A stretch of DNA of 64,000 bases from Dipteris shenzhenensis (lineage: Eukaryota; Polypodiophyta; Polypodiopsida; Gleicheniales): the NCBI GenBank assembly GCA_047967505.1, contig CM106541.1; one strand, 5' to 3'. The translations under genes were made by a program, and so were the position numbers. Numbering within the stretch: position 1 is the stretch's first letter; each line of letters begins with the position of its first letter. The notes beneath the pieces are model-generated. The model searched no databases. It had not been told where the DNA came from and was given only the letters and a program-made list of their open reading frames with translations. This document shows positions 49,165-60,727 of this stretch, in pieces.

Positions 49165-51520
49165 TCCCTTCCCATAGAAAATTTCCCTCAAAATTTCATA
49201 GCATGGCTGTCCAAAAGTGCAGCAAACAGCAACCACTAATCAATCCGGTAGGAGATAGGGGTGGTCCTGGACAATGCTTTCTGGCTGCCATGAATTTCAT
49301 CCTCAGGGAGTCCTCGCCACTTGATAAGATACTCTACATAGGCCTTGTTTCGGAGTACATGGTCTCTAAAACCCACGATGCACTCCGGAACATACAGGAT
49401 GTGGCCCTCTTCATCCATAGGTGGCAACTCAGAAAGAACATGGACATGCTATCCAACATGTGGTTTCAGCAAAGACACATTGAAAACACCACGGATCTTG
49501 GAGGTACTGAGTAGCTCCAACTAATATGCTACCTGTCCAACCTTGCGGATGATCCTATAAGGACCGTAATACCTATGAGCAAGCTTTTTGTTGGTATTAC
49601 CTTTCAGCGATGCATAACGGTTCTTATATAGAAGCAAATGCACATAATCTCCCTCTTTGAAAGATAAATATCTCCTGCGTTCATCCGCATATTTCTTATG
49701 CTTGGCTTGGGCATCCTGCATATTCTTTTTTGCCAACTGCAGAAGGGCATCCATCCTCTCCAAGTCATTCCGTGCTTGCTGATTTTTCACAGCCATGTCA
49801 GCAATTGAAGAAGGCATCCCAACCTTGCATCTGTACATTGCCTCAAACAGGCTCATGCCAATGGAGAGATGCATGGTATTGTTGTAGCAAAATTCAGCGA
49901 GTGCCAACCATTTATCCCAAGACTTCTGAGTATCATGACAAAAGTACCCCAAATATTCCTCCACCCATTTGTTCACCCTTTTCGGCTGTCCAATCAGTCT
50001 CAAGATGGTAAGAGTGCTAGGTGTGAGTAAAGTACCCACTAATGTAAATATCTCCTGCCAAAAGTGACCCATAAAATTAGCATTTCTATCACTGACAATT
50101 TCCTAAGGGAAACCATGATGCTTAAAGACATGCTCAATGAACTGCCAAGTAACCTGTGATGCTGAATACCGGGTTTTAGTGGATATGAAATGGGCCTGTT
50201 TTGTCATTCTATCCACCACAACAAAGATGCTGTCCCATCCCCTCTCTGTAGAACGCAAACCTGTGATGAAATCCATTGCTATGTGCGTCCATTTGCCCTC
50301 TAGAAAGGGTAATGGCTGCAAGAGACCTATGGCTAATTTGCTGTCCACTTTATTCTGTTGGCAAGGCAAGCAGTCAGCCACATATTTAACCACATCTCTC
50401 TCCATGCCTTCCCACGTAAAACTCTGCTTGATTCTTTCATATGTTTTAGTGATACCCGCATGTCCAGCCATGGGAGAGGAATGCATTTCTTGCAAAACCA
50501 ACTGGCGGTATTTTGAATCTGGCACTAAATAAATCCTATCTTGGCACCACAACAGCCCATTATGCAATTTGAAATCTAAATGACCCCGACTAGAAGGCTT
50601 CTGCAAATCTGAAAATATGGAAGCTGCCTTAGAATTCTGCATATACTCTTCCTGAATGCCATGAACCCACTCCTGATATATGGTAGAGATAGCAAACAAA
50701 TTGCAAGCCCACATCCTGGACAAGGCATCTGCAACCACATTTGCCTTCCCTTTTCTGTACTCAATGTCAAAATCATAGGATTGAACTGCAGCCAACCACC
50801 TCTTCTGCTTTTATGACAAATTTTGCTGGGTGAGGAGGAATCTGAGTGTCCTATGATCTGTTTTCGCCTTAATTTTACTTCCGTACAGATAGTGGTGCCA
50901 TTTCTTGAAAGCATGCAAGATAGCCGATCAGAAACATGGTAATTGAGTTCTTTGGCATCAAACTTCCTGCTTTCAAAGGCTATTATCCCGTGTTCCTACC
51001 TCAGAACAGCCCCAATCCTTTGCCACTGGCATCTGCATCCACAATGAAAGGACGCGAAAAATCAGGGCATACCAAGACAGGTGCATGAGTGAGAGAAAAT
51101 TTCAGGTCTTCAAAGCTGGGTTGTGCTTCCTTTGACCACCGAAAATCCTTTTCCAAGAGTTCAGTAAGAGGTGGGATTTTGTGGCTGTGGCCAATCTTTG
51201 ATGCATTTCAACTTTGAGGGATCCACCCGAACGCCATGTCTACTCACAATATGCCCCAGATACTCAACCTCCTTTGCCATAAAAGTGTATTTGCTGGCTT
51301 TTGGATAAGGCTTATGCATCCTCAAAATTTCCAGTACTTGCTTCACATGCTTAATGTGCTCTTGTTTATCCTTGTTGTAAATGAGGATATCATGAAAGAA
51401 AACCAGCACGCATCTGAAAAGAAGTGGCTGCAATATCTTGTTCATCAGTGCCTCGAAGGTGGCCGGTGCGTTAATCAATCCAAAGAAAGCAATATCTGGA
51501 TCAGCGTGCCCGCAAGAGAG
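49165..51520 (-). mobile_element. Ty3/gypsy chromovirus-type pol remnant
   Basis: In minus-strand order: reverse transcriptase from 51520 (GLINAPATFEALMN, then FFHDILIYN at about 51377-51400, where the first of the two catalytic Asp is His), a decayed RNase H region, RKGKANVVADALSRMW near 50,750, an integrase zinc-binding region ending CLPCQQNKVDS, and the integrase core with MDFITGL and VVDRMTKQAHF. A frameshift or stop lies near 50,100. Then comes a conserved C-terminal part (SFKEGDYVHLLLY, YYGPYRIIRKVGQVAY) and a chromodomain, VEYLIKWRGLPEDE, at 49236-49427. That order and the chromodomain place it in the chromovirus group. Gag, protease and the start of RT are missing, cut where a LINE fragment begins. 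Confidence 0.92.
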
Positions 51521-51524
51521 CAAC

Positions 51525-52590
51525 CTACCTCCCCTGTGTCCGCATCACTGTCTCAAACTCGTCAATGTAGAGGCCAAACAAGGTAGGTGATAATGGACAT
51601 CCTTATTTGACCCCGATAGTGCTCCTCGTCCGTCCACCCAGATCCTGCCTAAACTCTACCTGAAACTCTCTCGTAAAGTGCCATGACAGCCCAAATGATC
51701 TCCTGGTCATAGCCCGAATCCTGTAAGCTGTATGAGGCGGGCTCTTGAAACCGTGTCAAATGCCTTGCGAAAATCCACAAAGCAACAATAAACCCTCTAC
51801 TTCCATGCCCTCGCCTCCTCGACGATACATCTAAGCGTGAGAATGTGGTCCATGGTTCCATAATCACGCCGGAATCCGGTCTGTCCTATTGCTCTAAGTC
51901 CTCGACACTCCGTAAATCTGCTGACCTCGGAATCAAATACTGATGCATAAGCCTTGGACATGACATGTCCAATCATAATGGTCCTGTAGTTCTCCCGACT
52001 CATGGGATCTGCTGCCTTGTGGATGGGTGAGATAGTGTTAATGGTCCAGGTGCATGGAAACCCCAAACAAACAGCTTCATTAAAGAGCTTTGCTAAGATC
52101 GGGGCTAGGAGGTTAATCCTCTATGCAATGAACTCAGTGCATAGCCCCTCATGACCCTTCGCTCGGCCATTATGAAGTTTCATTACGACATCCTTTAATT
52201 TGGGATGTCATAAAGTGTGTGTGCATAATCAAACCAGACCTGAGTGTCAGTGAGTGGTGAGGGAGATTGTCTCTCTAGAAATCTCCGTCAAAAGTCCTTA
52301 GAGTTGTTACTAAACAAAATGTTCAGTAGCTTCTTCTCGTTCCGACGAACGAAGTCTAGTTTCTTTTTGCGTACCAATCTACGGTACTCATGTAGCGTCT
52401 CTAGTTCGCTCAGAAGACTTTGTTTGCTTTCGAATCTGAGCTGACGACGTAAAGCCTTATACTCATCATCGTACCAACTATTACAGGGTACGGTCCCAAG
52501 GGGTGGTGGGCGGGTGGAGCGAGTGGTGTGGGGGAAAGCGAGAAGGACAGTCTCGTGTAGTGAGCGGGTGACCATGTCATGACAAGAGAA
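51525..52590 (-). mobile_element. LINE fragment, minus strand (pre-RT and RT start)
   Basis: Minus-strand reading from 52575 gives a basic helical region (SLHETVLLAFPHTTRSTRPP, later RRLVRKKKLDFVRRNEKK), then the RT start (ISPIHKAADPMSRENYRTIM, then QTGFRRDYGTMDHILTLRC), then IGVK.GCPLSPTLFGLYIDE. It stops within RT at the junction with the gypsy element. It belongs to the same family as the plus-strand LINE at 53.6-57.0 kb: IMIGHVMSK, YGTMDHILTL and GYDQEIIWAVMALYE are shared nearly word for word. Frameshifts and stops make it non-functional. Confidence 0.88.
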
Positions 52591-53394
52591 ATGATTATTT
52601 AGTTAATTAATAGTCATTAGAACCTTATTATTGTTAGGCGCCTTGGTGCGGTTATATGTTTGTATTTATGATCAATCAAGCGGTGTAAATAGTACCGCCA
52701 AAACTATGTAACATTGGACAATGATTAGTAATAAAGATGTGCACACACGTGTCTAGGTCTTAAGGGCAATAGGAAAGGGAAAGGGTGCATTAGAGTGCAT
52801 TCTTGCTCATGCACGACATTTTAAAATATTTATAATATTTTCTTAGAAGTAACATTCTAAACGAACATGGAAGGGATTGTTTTAGGAATAGATAAATAAC
52901 ATCTAACATAACAATGAACATATATGCCATAAAAACAATTACAAATTTTTGTGGACAATGATAATAGAACAGAACTTTCCTCCCACTACAAAGGGGGGAA
53001 ATCCCATCAAAATACAAGATGACACGCTATCCACAGATTTGTTGGTTCAGGGCTTTCATTGTGATCTCTATCACTAACTGTATTTTCCTCGCCTCCATTA
53101 CCTCTTTTCTTTTGGGCTTCTAATTCTGTTCTCCATCCCTAGATGGAGTTGACCATTCCTCCAAATATCCATTATAATTCAGCCACCAGAGTGAACTCAT
53201 CTTCCTTATCGTCCTCACTGCTACTTATCCAAGCTGTTGTTGGATGGTTTTGTGCTTTATGCACTAGAACGTCTTTAAGTTCTTCTTGAAGACAATGAAT
53301 TTCTTTTATGATACCCCAGACAAAAGTTTGACATCATCTTCCATGTTGATCGCTAAGGTTCATTCAAAAAGCTAAATTTGTGCAGCGAAAAGCT
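52591..53394. other. Unassigned intronic DNA
   Basis: AT-rich; no gene or element is recognised between the two inverted LINE copies. Confidence 0.5.
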
Positions 53395-53399
53395 AAAGG
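53395..53399. repeat. Target-site duplication AAAGG (left)
   Basis: AAAGG immediately precedes the TGTTGG start of the 5' LTR and recurs right after the 3' LTR at 58798-58802. Confidence 0.88.
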
Positions 53400-53630
53400 T
53401 GTTGGAGATATCATAGCCAAAGAGTGTGTTGGTGTGTAGTACTAGGTGATCTAGTACTAGTCTATGTGTGTGAGTCATGTGCGAGTGCCACGTGTCATCA
53501 TGGGACTTATCCCATATGCACTAGGTGCTAGTGTGTGAGTGAGTAGCTTATATAAGGCTTGTACTTCACTTGTCTTGATATACTTGATGGATGAATGAAA
53601 GCCTTCATGGTTTCTACATTTGTGTACCAC

Positions 53631-56600
53631 AGACTTCCGAGACGACTCTATCATGCTACCAGACATGGACCTAGACAGAGCAAGTATGACCAGGACCTCA
53701 TCGGACTGACACGGGCCTGTTACACCATATGGACACGTGCTTGCTTTCCACACAGGGGGGGGCACTAGTGTAGTAGATTACATCATGGCATCCCCTACCT
53801 TCACTTCATGTATCACCAACTTCACCATAGCACCACTCCCTCCGATCACACATACCTATTCTTCACTATCGCCACCCCACGCTTAGCCACACCACACACA
53901 CCACATAGGAAGCACGACACCTACCACGACATACACTTTGATCACAGCCTCTCACCGGCCTACTCTGGATGCCTAAACAGACTCCTAACCTACATCGATC
54001 ACATACCACTCATAGAGGACCGTGCTGCCCTGATTAGTCGCACACTCCACGAGGCTGCCCTCCAAATCTTTCCCCACACCACACGGTCCACTAGACCACC
54101 TCTGTATCCTGCAACAATTAGTACGATGCGGAGTGCAAGGCTTATCGCTGACAGCTCCGACTTGAAACCAAATGTCACCTCCTGAACACACTAGACACAA
54201 TACGCAAGTACCGACATCTCATACGTTGGAAGAAGCAGGCATTTCTTCGTTGAAATGAGGAGCTACTGCTGCACATCTTGCACAACAGCAACTCTAAGGA
54301 TTTTTTGCGGAGATTCCTTGAGCGTAGGTCTCCATCACCCCTCACCGACACGAGAGTCTAGCACACGCATGCACACCATCTTTATGATGTCCCACACCAG
54401 CCCACTCCAGATCTCATACACACACGCCATCTCATACACACACGTCGCCCCACTACTTGCACATTGTTCACCAGAAGGGGAGTCAAGGATGCGACATTGA
54501 AACTGCACAATGGCTAAGCTAAGGATCACGAGGGGCTATGCACTGAGTTTATCGCATATGGGATCGACACGTTAGTCCCAATCCTAGCAAAGCTATTCAA
54601 TGACGCTGTTTGCCTTGGCTTCCCCCACACCTGGACACTCAACACCATCACCCCCATCCACAAGGCAGGGGATCCCATGGACCCGAGTAACTACGGACTA
54701 TCATGATTGGACATGTGATGTCCAAGATCTATGCAGCTGTATTGGATGCGTCGGTCAGCCTATTGGCAGAGATGAGAGGGCTCAGAGCAGAGGGTCAGGC
54801 CGATTTTAGGCAAGACCATGGGACTATGGATCACATACTCACGCTCAAGAGTGTCATTGAGAAGGCCAGATCACGGAAGGAGAGAGTATTTTGCTGCTTT
54901 GGATTTCCACAAAGCCTGTGACACAGTACCTCGAGCTCGTCTCATCACACGCCTACAGACACTGGGATTTGATCAGGAAATCATTTGGGCAGTCATGGCA
55001 CTGTATGAGAGTCTCAGGCCGAGTTCGGACAAGCGTAGGTTGGACAAATGAGATCTTCAGTACCATAGGAGTCAAACATGATTGTCCCTTATCACCAACC
55101 CTGTTTGGCATCTACATTGATGAGCTTGAGACTTTCATGGGGGCGTTCGAAGGGACCGGTTGCTCACCTGTCGAGATCACCATCAAGATTCTTCTTTATG
55201 CAAATGACATGGCACTCTTGTCGTCCACACCTGAGGGGCTCCAGCGACACCTAGATGCACTGCAGGCTTTTTGTTTATCCCATGATTTGGAGGTCAACCT
55301 TGGCAAGACCAAGGTCATGATCTTTAACACCTCTCGAGCAAACATGCAACGGAAGCAGCTTACTTTTACTTTCGATGGGTCACCAGTTGAGATCGTATCC
55401 TCATACACTTAGTTGGGGGTCATCTTCTCCGACCCGATCTTCACGATGAGACCAACGATGCAAGCCAGACTGAGTAGAGGATACACCTCACTGGCTCAGC
55501 TAGAGAGACAATGCTTCCACTCCCACTTCCAGGACCCTCGGACCAAGGCTCTTTTCTTCGACTCCTTGGTCCCCGACCAGCCGGTATGTATGGCAACCCT
55601 TGTTGGGGGCCTAACATGTCAAAGATAGAGTGGACACGGGTGGAGCACCTGCAGATCCTCATGCTCTCACAGATGATCCGGGGGAAACCATCTGTACCAC
55701 ATCACATCATTCAGGCCGAGTTTGGTGCTTCTCCACTCCAGCTAGATGTAGCCTTTCAGACCATTATATATCTACACCGGGGTTAGATCATATGGGGACT
55801 GCACATCAGGGAGACAGAGGTTGCCATGGTTGGCTCTCGATTCCTCCATGAGGTTGGCAGCAGAGGGAGACGAGCGATGCTGGTATGCACGGACTCACAG
55901 ATGGTTTGTGAGACTCGGGTTCCACATGATAGGATACCTCCTTTTCAGTACAGTTTAGATGCCCCTCCGATACTCCCACCCACCATCCCGATCGGGCCAC
56001 ACACCAATGAGGTCATTCGTGAGGATCTCTTGCAGCTACACACCTTTAGGACCTGGTTCGAGCCGAGGGAGCTTCCAGTGAAGCTGAGTTTCTACAGAGA
56101 TTACTGTCTTCGTATTTCGGAGGAGGGATTTATCACACCACCGGGGTACACTGAGCTTCATATGCCTCGCTCACTACAGATCTCCATTGGACAGTTTCGG
56201 GTATCATCACACCGCCTCCGCATAAAGAGCGACAGAACAGAGGGGATTCCTAGGGAGCATCGCTTATGCATATTGTGTGACTGTCAGGAGGTCGAGTCGG
56301 AGGAGCATTTTATTTTCAGGTGCCTAGTGTACTACGAGATTCGAGGTCGCTACCACTGCCTCTTCAGAGACAGCTTCGGGCTCCTTTCCAGATTCCTCGC
56401 CTACCCAGATCAGAGATGCCTCGCGGCCTTCATTCACGAGGGGGTCCGACACAAAGAGTACTTACTCAGGTGACGAGGCTTGGTCACATCATCAGACACC
56501 TCTCAGAGCAAGATCACAGAGTTCTTCCCATTGAGTGACATTGATCGTCCAGTCTCTAGCCGCAAACGTGACAGACCCTGACCCAACGACCGCAGCACGA

Positions 56601-57012
56601 CACACGAGACATCGAGGGGACACAGAGATCACTCTGGGGGACCTCCCGTCATTGTTTAGACCCGGGATACGTCCCACGGGAGTCACGATGGCTCTGGTCT
56701 TGCGTCGAGCCTCGTCCAAGAGATCGAGACGTACAACACCCCTTGACGGGCACCAACGTCCCATCACCGGCTATGCACCAGCTAGGGCAACATGACATAC
56801 GGAGGACTCCGCTCCGCTCCAATCCTTTTCTTTTCATTGTTACATCCAAATGTATTTGATTTGATTATGTACGATCAGACTTAGGATTCAGCATGGGTGA
56901 CGATGCTCGTTCCAGTAGCTCCACCCTTACTGTGATTTGTATTAGGTTTCCTTTCAGTCTCATAGACCCATCGGTCTTCCGAAGACTCTAATAAAATTTC
57001 TTTCTTCCTTCT
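53631..57012 (+). mobile_element. 5'-truncated LINE nested in the 5' LTR
   Basis: The plus strand encodes the last part of an endonuclease domain (PSDHTYLFFTIA at 53,835), a linker, and a nearly complete reverse transcriptase: IMIGHVMSKIYAAVLDAS, DHGTMDHILTL, CPLSPTLFGIYIDELETF, then YANDMALLS at 55198-55212. One catalytic Asp of the usual YADD is Asn, and frames shift several times. Long intact pieces remain (54891-55412 and 55826-56473). The second ends with a CCHC-type zinc-binding motif, LCILCDCQEVESEEHFIFRC. The 3' end carries AATAAAATTTC near 56990. It interrupts the LTR right after GTGTACCAC. Confidence 0.92.
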
Positions 57013-57050
57013 TTCTTCTTTCTCTCTCCCCTTTCACCATGTTTCTAAAA

Positions 57051-57062
57051 TGGTATCAAAGC
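57051..57062 (+). other. Primer-binding site of the non-autonomous LTR element
   Basis: TGGTATCAAAGC follows the end of the 5' LTR by none or one base. It matches the copia-type site complementary to the initiator-Met tRNA (usually TGGTATCAGAGC). Confidence 0.88.
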
Positions 57063-58460
57063 AAGTTAGCCTTGCCATAGCTGCCCTGCCACGTCATCAT
57101 CTCTGCCCTAACCCTAACCCTAACTATGCTCAAGCTCTTTTCCCTCTTGCAACTGCCTCAGTTCAGCCTCCTTCCCTTGCAGCCCTTTTCACTCCTACCT
57201 GCCCACCTAGAATCTCCATAGCCTGCCTCCATAGCCACCTCTTCTTGCAGCCCTTTTCGCGTCCATTTCTGCCCGTCTAACCTCTCCACAGCCCTGCTGG
57301 TCGGCTTGTTTACAAGAGGCCTGTGCACACGTGCTGTTGGTCGGCATCTCCTTCAAGTGGCACATGTATACGTGCTGATTCGGAGCATTTCCATTCCCGT
57401 TTTTAGGGTTTCCAGGCCGCTGCAACAGCGCTGTCCATCTACATGCATTGGTTGCAGACTTTCGAGCCTTTTGGAGGCATTTTCGACCAGTTTTGGAGCT
57501 GTTGCTTGCATTTTTGAGTTGTTCTAGGTTGCTGCTGCAGAACCGCCTACCCCAGAAGCATTTTCAGGACTGCTCCTAGCTTCCAGCATGTCTAGACTCT
57601 ATATGAGCCGTTTTTCAGCTTGGTGACCTGCTACATCACTTCAAAGTTGTCCTGCTCAGCCGCCTTGCATATCTCAGACCTGCTACTGCTCACAATGTTT
57701 TTGGAGGTGCTGACTTTGCCTCTACTCCAGCCCAAGACTTGCTCCATGCAGATTTCAGACCTCTAACTGCCCCGAAACCCTAAAAGTCGATTTTTGCAAT
57801 ATCTACTCAGATATTTCAAAATTTTTAGGGGTAGACATTTGGGGATTTCTAGAAATTCATGTAATTTCATTACTATCTTGTACATTCATTTGGGCATTTT
57901 GCTCCTTTGGGCCTAATTGCTCAAATTTGAAGATCTTCGCATTCAATGCCTCTCCAATCAGCACATTGACAGTCATGACATGATCTCCCTTGGTAGCTGC
58001 TCCTATGGACTCACTGGAGCGCATCCTCACTTGGTTTTTCACCGACATACCTCTTCGCATCAAGATGTGCACACTCTTGTGCAGTAGCTACTTCGGGATC
58101 ATGGGTTATCTGCCCGTGCTATGCATAAAATGAATGACAGTATTTCTATGTTTGAGTTAAAGGTTCTCTGCCTTGAGTGGTCCCTCTAAAATGAATGTTT
58201 GAAGAGTCAATAAGAGGTACTCTACCCTGGGTTGTCCCCCAAAAATGAATGTATTGTCTTTTACTTTGGTTGATGGTATTGACCACCCAGTTCAGAGTAA
58301 GGGGGGATGACAAGTGATGGTTTGCCCTTGCCGGTCGCAAGCTGACTGAGAAGTCACTATCACACGAGAGGTGTTGGATAGTTGGACTTGCTCTTTGCAG
58401 TATTGCGGTGGAGGGGGGATTGTCCTACTCTTGCGTGTTGGGTCTCACACCTTTTTGCTC
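57063..58460 (+). other. Non-coding internal region of the non-autonomous element
   Basis: No gag, protease, integrase or reverse transcriptase motif is visible in any frame. It has a Pro/Leu-rich frame near its start (57050-57280) and a tandem phrase near 58145-58240, where AGGT.CTCTGCC and GGTACTCTACCC each precede a CCAAAAATGAATG-like segment. Confidence 0.75.
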
Positions 58461-58470
58461 TGAAGGGGGG
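58461..58470 (+). other. Polypurine tract
   Basis: TGAAGGGGGG lies directly before the TGTTGGAGAT start of the 3' LTR, as expected for plus-strand priming. Confidence 0.85.
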
Positions 58471-58729
58471 TGTTGGAGATATCATAGCCAAAGAGTGTGT
58501 TGGTGTGAAGCGTTGGTGTGTAGTACTAGGTGATCTAGTACTAGTCTATGTGTGTGAGTCATGTGTGAGTGCCACGTGTCATCATGGGACTTATCCCATA
58601 TGCACTAGGTGCTAGTGTGTGAGTGAGTAGCCTATATAAGGCTTGTACTTCACTTGTCTTGATATACTTGATGGATGAATGAAAGCCTTCATGGTTTCTA
58701 CATTTGTGTACCACTTCTTCTCTCCCTAG

Positions 58730-58773
<44 letters not shown>

Positions 58774-58797
58774 CCCCCTTTCACCATGTTTCTAACA
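58471..58797 (+). repeat. 3' LTR with CT microsatellite
   Basis: It runs from TGTTGGAGAT to TCTAACA. Relative to the 5' LTR it has a 12-bp duplication (GAAGCGTTGGTG region) and an expanded CT run of about 40 bases (58731-58770). The TATA box TATATAAGG lies near 58633. AAAGG follows at 58798-58802. Confidence 0.92.
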
Positions 58798-58979
58798 AAA
58801 GGTGTCCAGCAAAAAATCAATTAAAATCTTAATATGCATGTACCCAACAATAAAAGTCTAAGTTGGTCTGCGCAGGTAAGTCCATGCAGCCAAAAGCAAA
58901 AAACTGCAAGGATGCGTGCTGGTCTGTGCAAAAGCTAAGGCCATGCAGTGAAAAATAACAAACTGCAAGGCTGCATGTG

Positions 58980-59018
58980 AAAGGGGTGTGTGCGTGCGGG
59001 CGTGTGTGTGTGTGTGTG
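58980..59018. repeat. (GT)n microsatellite next to an exon
   Basis: A GT run with a few interruptions ends about 18 bases from the splice donor of the exon at 59036. Confidence 0.9.
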
Positions 59019-59035
59019 ATATCCTTGAAAATTAC

Positions 59036-59149
59036 CCGCATCTGCATTTTGCGTCTGCGCCACTCTTGCTCGGTCAGAATTTCTCGAACCCTTTGCTTCC
59101 ACTTCTGTTTGAATTCTTCAGTGTCTTCATATTGCATTTCATATTTACC
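59036..59149 (-). CDS. DNAJC8: DNAJC8/SPF31-like protein, 114-nt coding exon
   Basis: It encodes 38 residues, starting GKYEMQYEDTEEFKQKW and ending LTEQEWRRRKMQMR. This is the charged segment that lies downstream of the J domain in plant DNAJC8 homologues; the Q-E-W-R-R-R-K block is very conserved. The acceptor is CTTTTTTGCAG and the donor CGG|GTAATT. Phase is 0 on both sides. The exon is undamaged although it sits between two element-filled introns. The exons coding for the J domain must lie beyond base 64000. Confidence 0.94.
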
Positions 59150-60637
59150 CTGCAAAAAAGAGAGAGCAATACACAAGATCCAGAATTATGAGCAAAATGC
59201 CACACCATCTTTCACCTGGTGACATCTCAAGTGTAAAATCTACACATTTTGAATCAAAAAATTACTGCCTGCTAGTGAGCAACATGCAGGGGATCTTTGA
59301 ACATCCTCTCAGATTCAATGATGAAGGTCCTTAAGTTAGATTACAAACATTGACAAAAAGTACAAACACACTGTGCATCATTGCCTGCTTAATGAATTAG
59401 ACTGTTAGGTCTATCCTCTTGAGGACCAGTAAGGATAGGTATATCCTCTCGAGGGCCAGTAAGGATCCTTGAGTCGATGCAAATGGAAATGAAAAATTAT
59501 GGAAGCTGGTGAAAGGTGTCTTGTCTAAATCATCATTTCAGGGAATAAAGGTTAGAACCTTGCAGAAAGGTATCTGAATTTCATTCTAAGATGGTCAATA
59601 CAAAAACTGCAGAATCATCAGGTACTCTTCCCGAACATACCACATGGTATTACCAGTGGCAATAAAATGTGGCTCATGACAAAATTCGATTCAAGCCCAT
59701 GGATATTAAGACTGTTGTATCCATCAACATGCATAGCTGCAATAATATGTTCCAACTAATGCCAAAATCCCTGTTTACATACATTGTAGCATTTTTTGTA
59801 CAGAACTTCCCTATTGTATCCATTTTAAATACATTGTTCAGACCAAAGGATCAATACAATATTATCCTGCTAAGCATTACCAGTTATAAGCGAGACCCTT
59901 GGGCCAGCAAGAATTCATGAGACAAGGGTAGAGTACAAACATTCACCAAGATATCATTCTGTTGAGCATTAGCAGGTAGCTGAACTTCATCAGCTGGACA
60001 AGGGCCAGCAGAATGTTGTAGGCAGATTGTATCAAAACAATAAAATATTGATTACAACATTGAAGATTCAAGAACGATGGTCACAATCATGTTCCGCCTT
60101 GCAGGGTACAAGCTCTAGGATTGCATATGGATATTCAATGCCCTTCAAGCTTCGCTAAAGCAGTGGCATCCAACTTGCTCACCATCTACACCCCGGCAAT
60201 GTCGCCTTGATCACACGAGTTGCCTTGATGTAACAATATGGAGTTCCTCCAATCATAGGAAGTGTCAACAAACCTTGGAAGCCAAATATCTACCTCAACT
60301 CCTTCCCTTAGCTCTTCATTTGGGAGTTGCATGTCCATAGGTCGTTAGTTTTGCTTTTGTGCTTGCTTCTGTGTTTTTGTATCTTCTTTCCTAGAGAGAA
60401 GAACATTCTATGACACCAAGGAAAATACAACCCCACAATGAAGGGTACAATATAGCAATACAAGGACATCCCCGTAGCTTGCCACTCTATGGGGCTTACC
60501 TCGTCCAAAGGGCTGAACAAATAACCATCTAGTGGTTCATAATGCCCCATCTACCTGAATGATACCTACCAAATGCTGGCTAGTGTCTCCATGGCTGATG
60601 TGGTATGCATGCAATGAAGGAGGCAGGGGCAGATTGG
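59150..60637 (-). other. DNAJC8: Upstream intron of the DNAJC8-like gene, first part
   Basis: No further exon of the gene was found between 59150 and the window end, so this intron is at least 4.85 kb. The stretch up to 60637 has no recognised element. A segment at 59940-60000 reads open on the minus strand and has splice-like edges, but its sequence does not fit this family. Confidence 0.6.
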
Positions 60638-60727
60638 ACAGTGCTTATGGGCACCTAACTGTGCCTCTAACACACACACATAAAAACCAAGGTGTGCCTG
60701 GGGCATACACCTTGAGATATCCCATCA
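60638..60727 (-). repeat. Truncated 3' LTR
   Basis: It is about 97% identical to 62956-63045 and then diverges abruptly at ACAGTGC. The remaining two-thirds of the LTR are missing. Confidence 0.9.

Larger units (their letters stand above)
53400..58797 (+). mobile_element. Small non-autonomous LTR retrotransposon, split by a LINE
   Basis: It has the full frame of an LTR element. The 5' LTR (53400-53630 plus about 57013-57050) is interrupted by a LINE. The primer site TGGTATCAAAGC follows at 57051, then 1.4 kb of internal DNA, a polypurine tract TGAAGGGGGG at 58461-58470, a 327-bp 3' LTR at 58471-58797, and a 5-bp target duplication AAAGG on both sides. Both LTRs share TATATAAGGCTTGTACTTCA. 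Without the LINE the element is about 2.1 kb. The internal part has no gag or pol motif, so it must have relied on another element's proteins. The primer-site type suggests copia relatives. Confidence 0.92.
45810..59035 (-). other. DNAJC8: 13,226-nt intron of the DNAJC8-like gene
   Basis: The donor GTAATTTTC (59035) and acceptor ATCTTGCAG (45810) are canonical, and the flanking exons join in phase 0 at exactly the expected protein position (KMQMR then ISEEE). The intron is packed with retrotransposon remnants: a LINE 3' end, copia gag-protease, a chromodomain gypsy element, two LINEs in opposite orientations and a non-autonomous LTR element. The sum of these accounts for most of its length. 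Because both flanking exons are intact, the insertions appear tolerated and spliced out, though expression cannot be shown from sequence. Confidence 0.9.

Noticed and set aside
57107-57125. Interstitial telomere-like CCCTAA repeats
   Set aside because: Only three units of CCCTAA, not the plant CCCTAAA, inside the internal region of an LTR element; likely chance.
59940-60000. Possible extra exon of the DNAJC8-like gene
   Set aside because: It has splice-like edges on the minus strand, but the peptide does not fit the family segment expected upstream of GKYEMQY.
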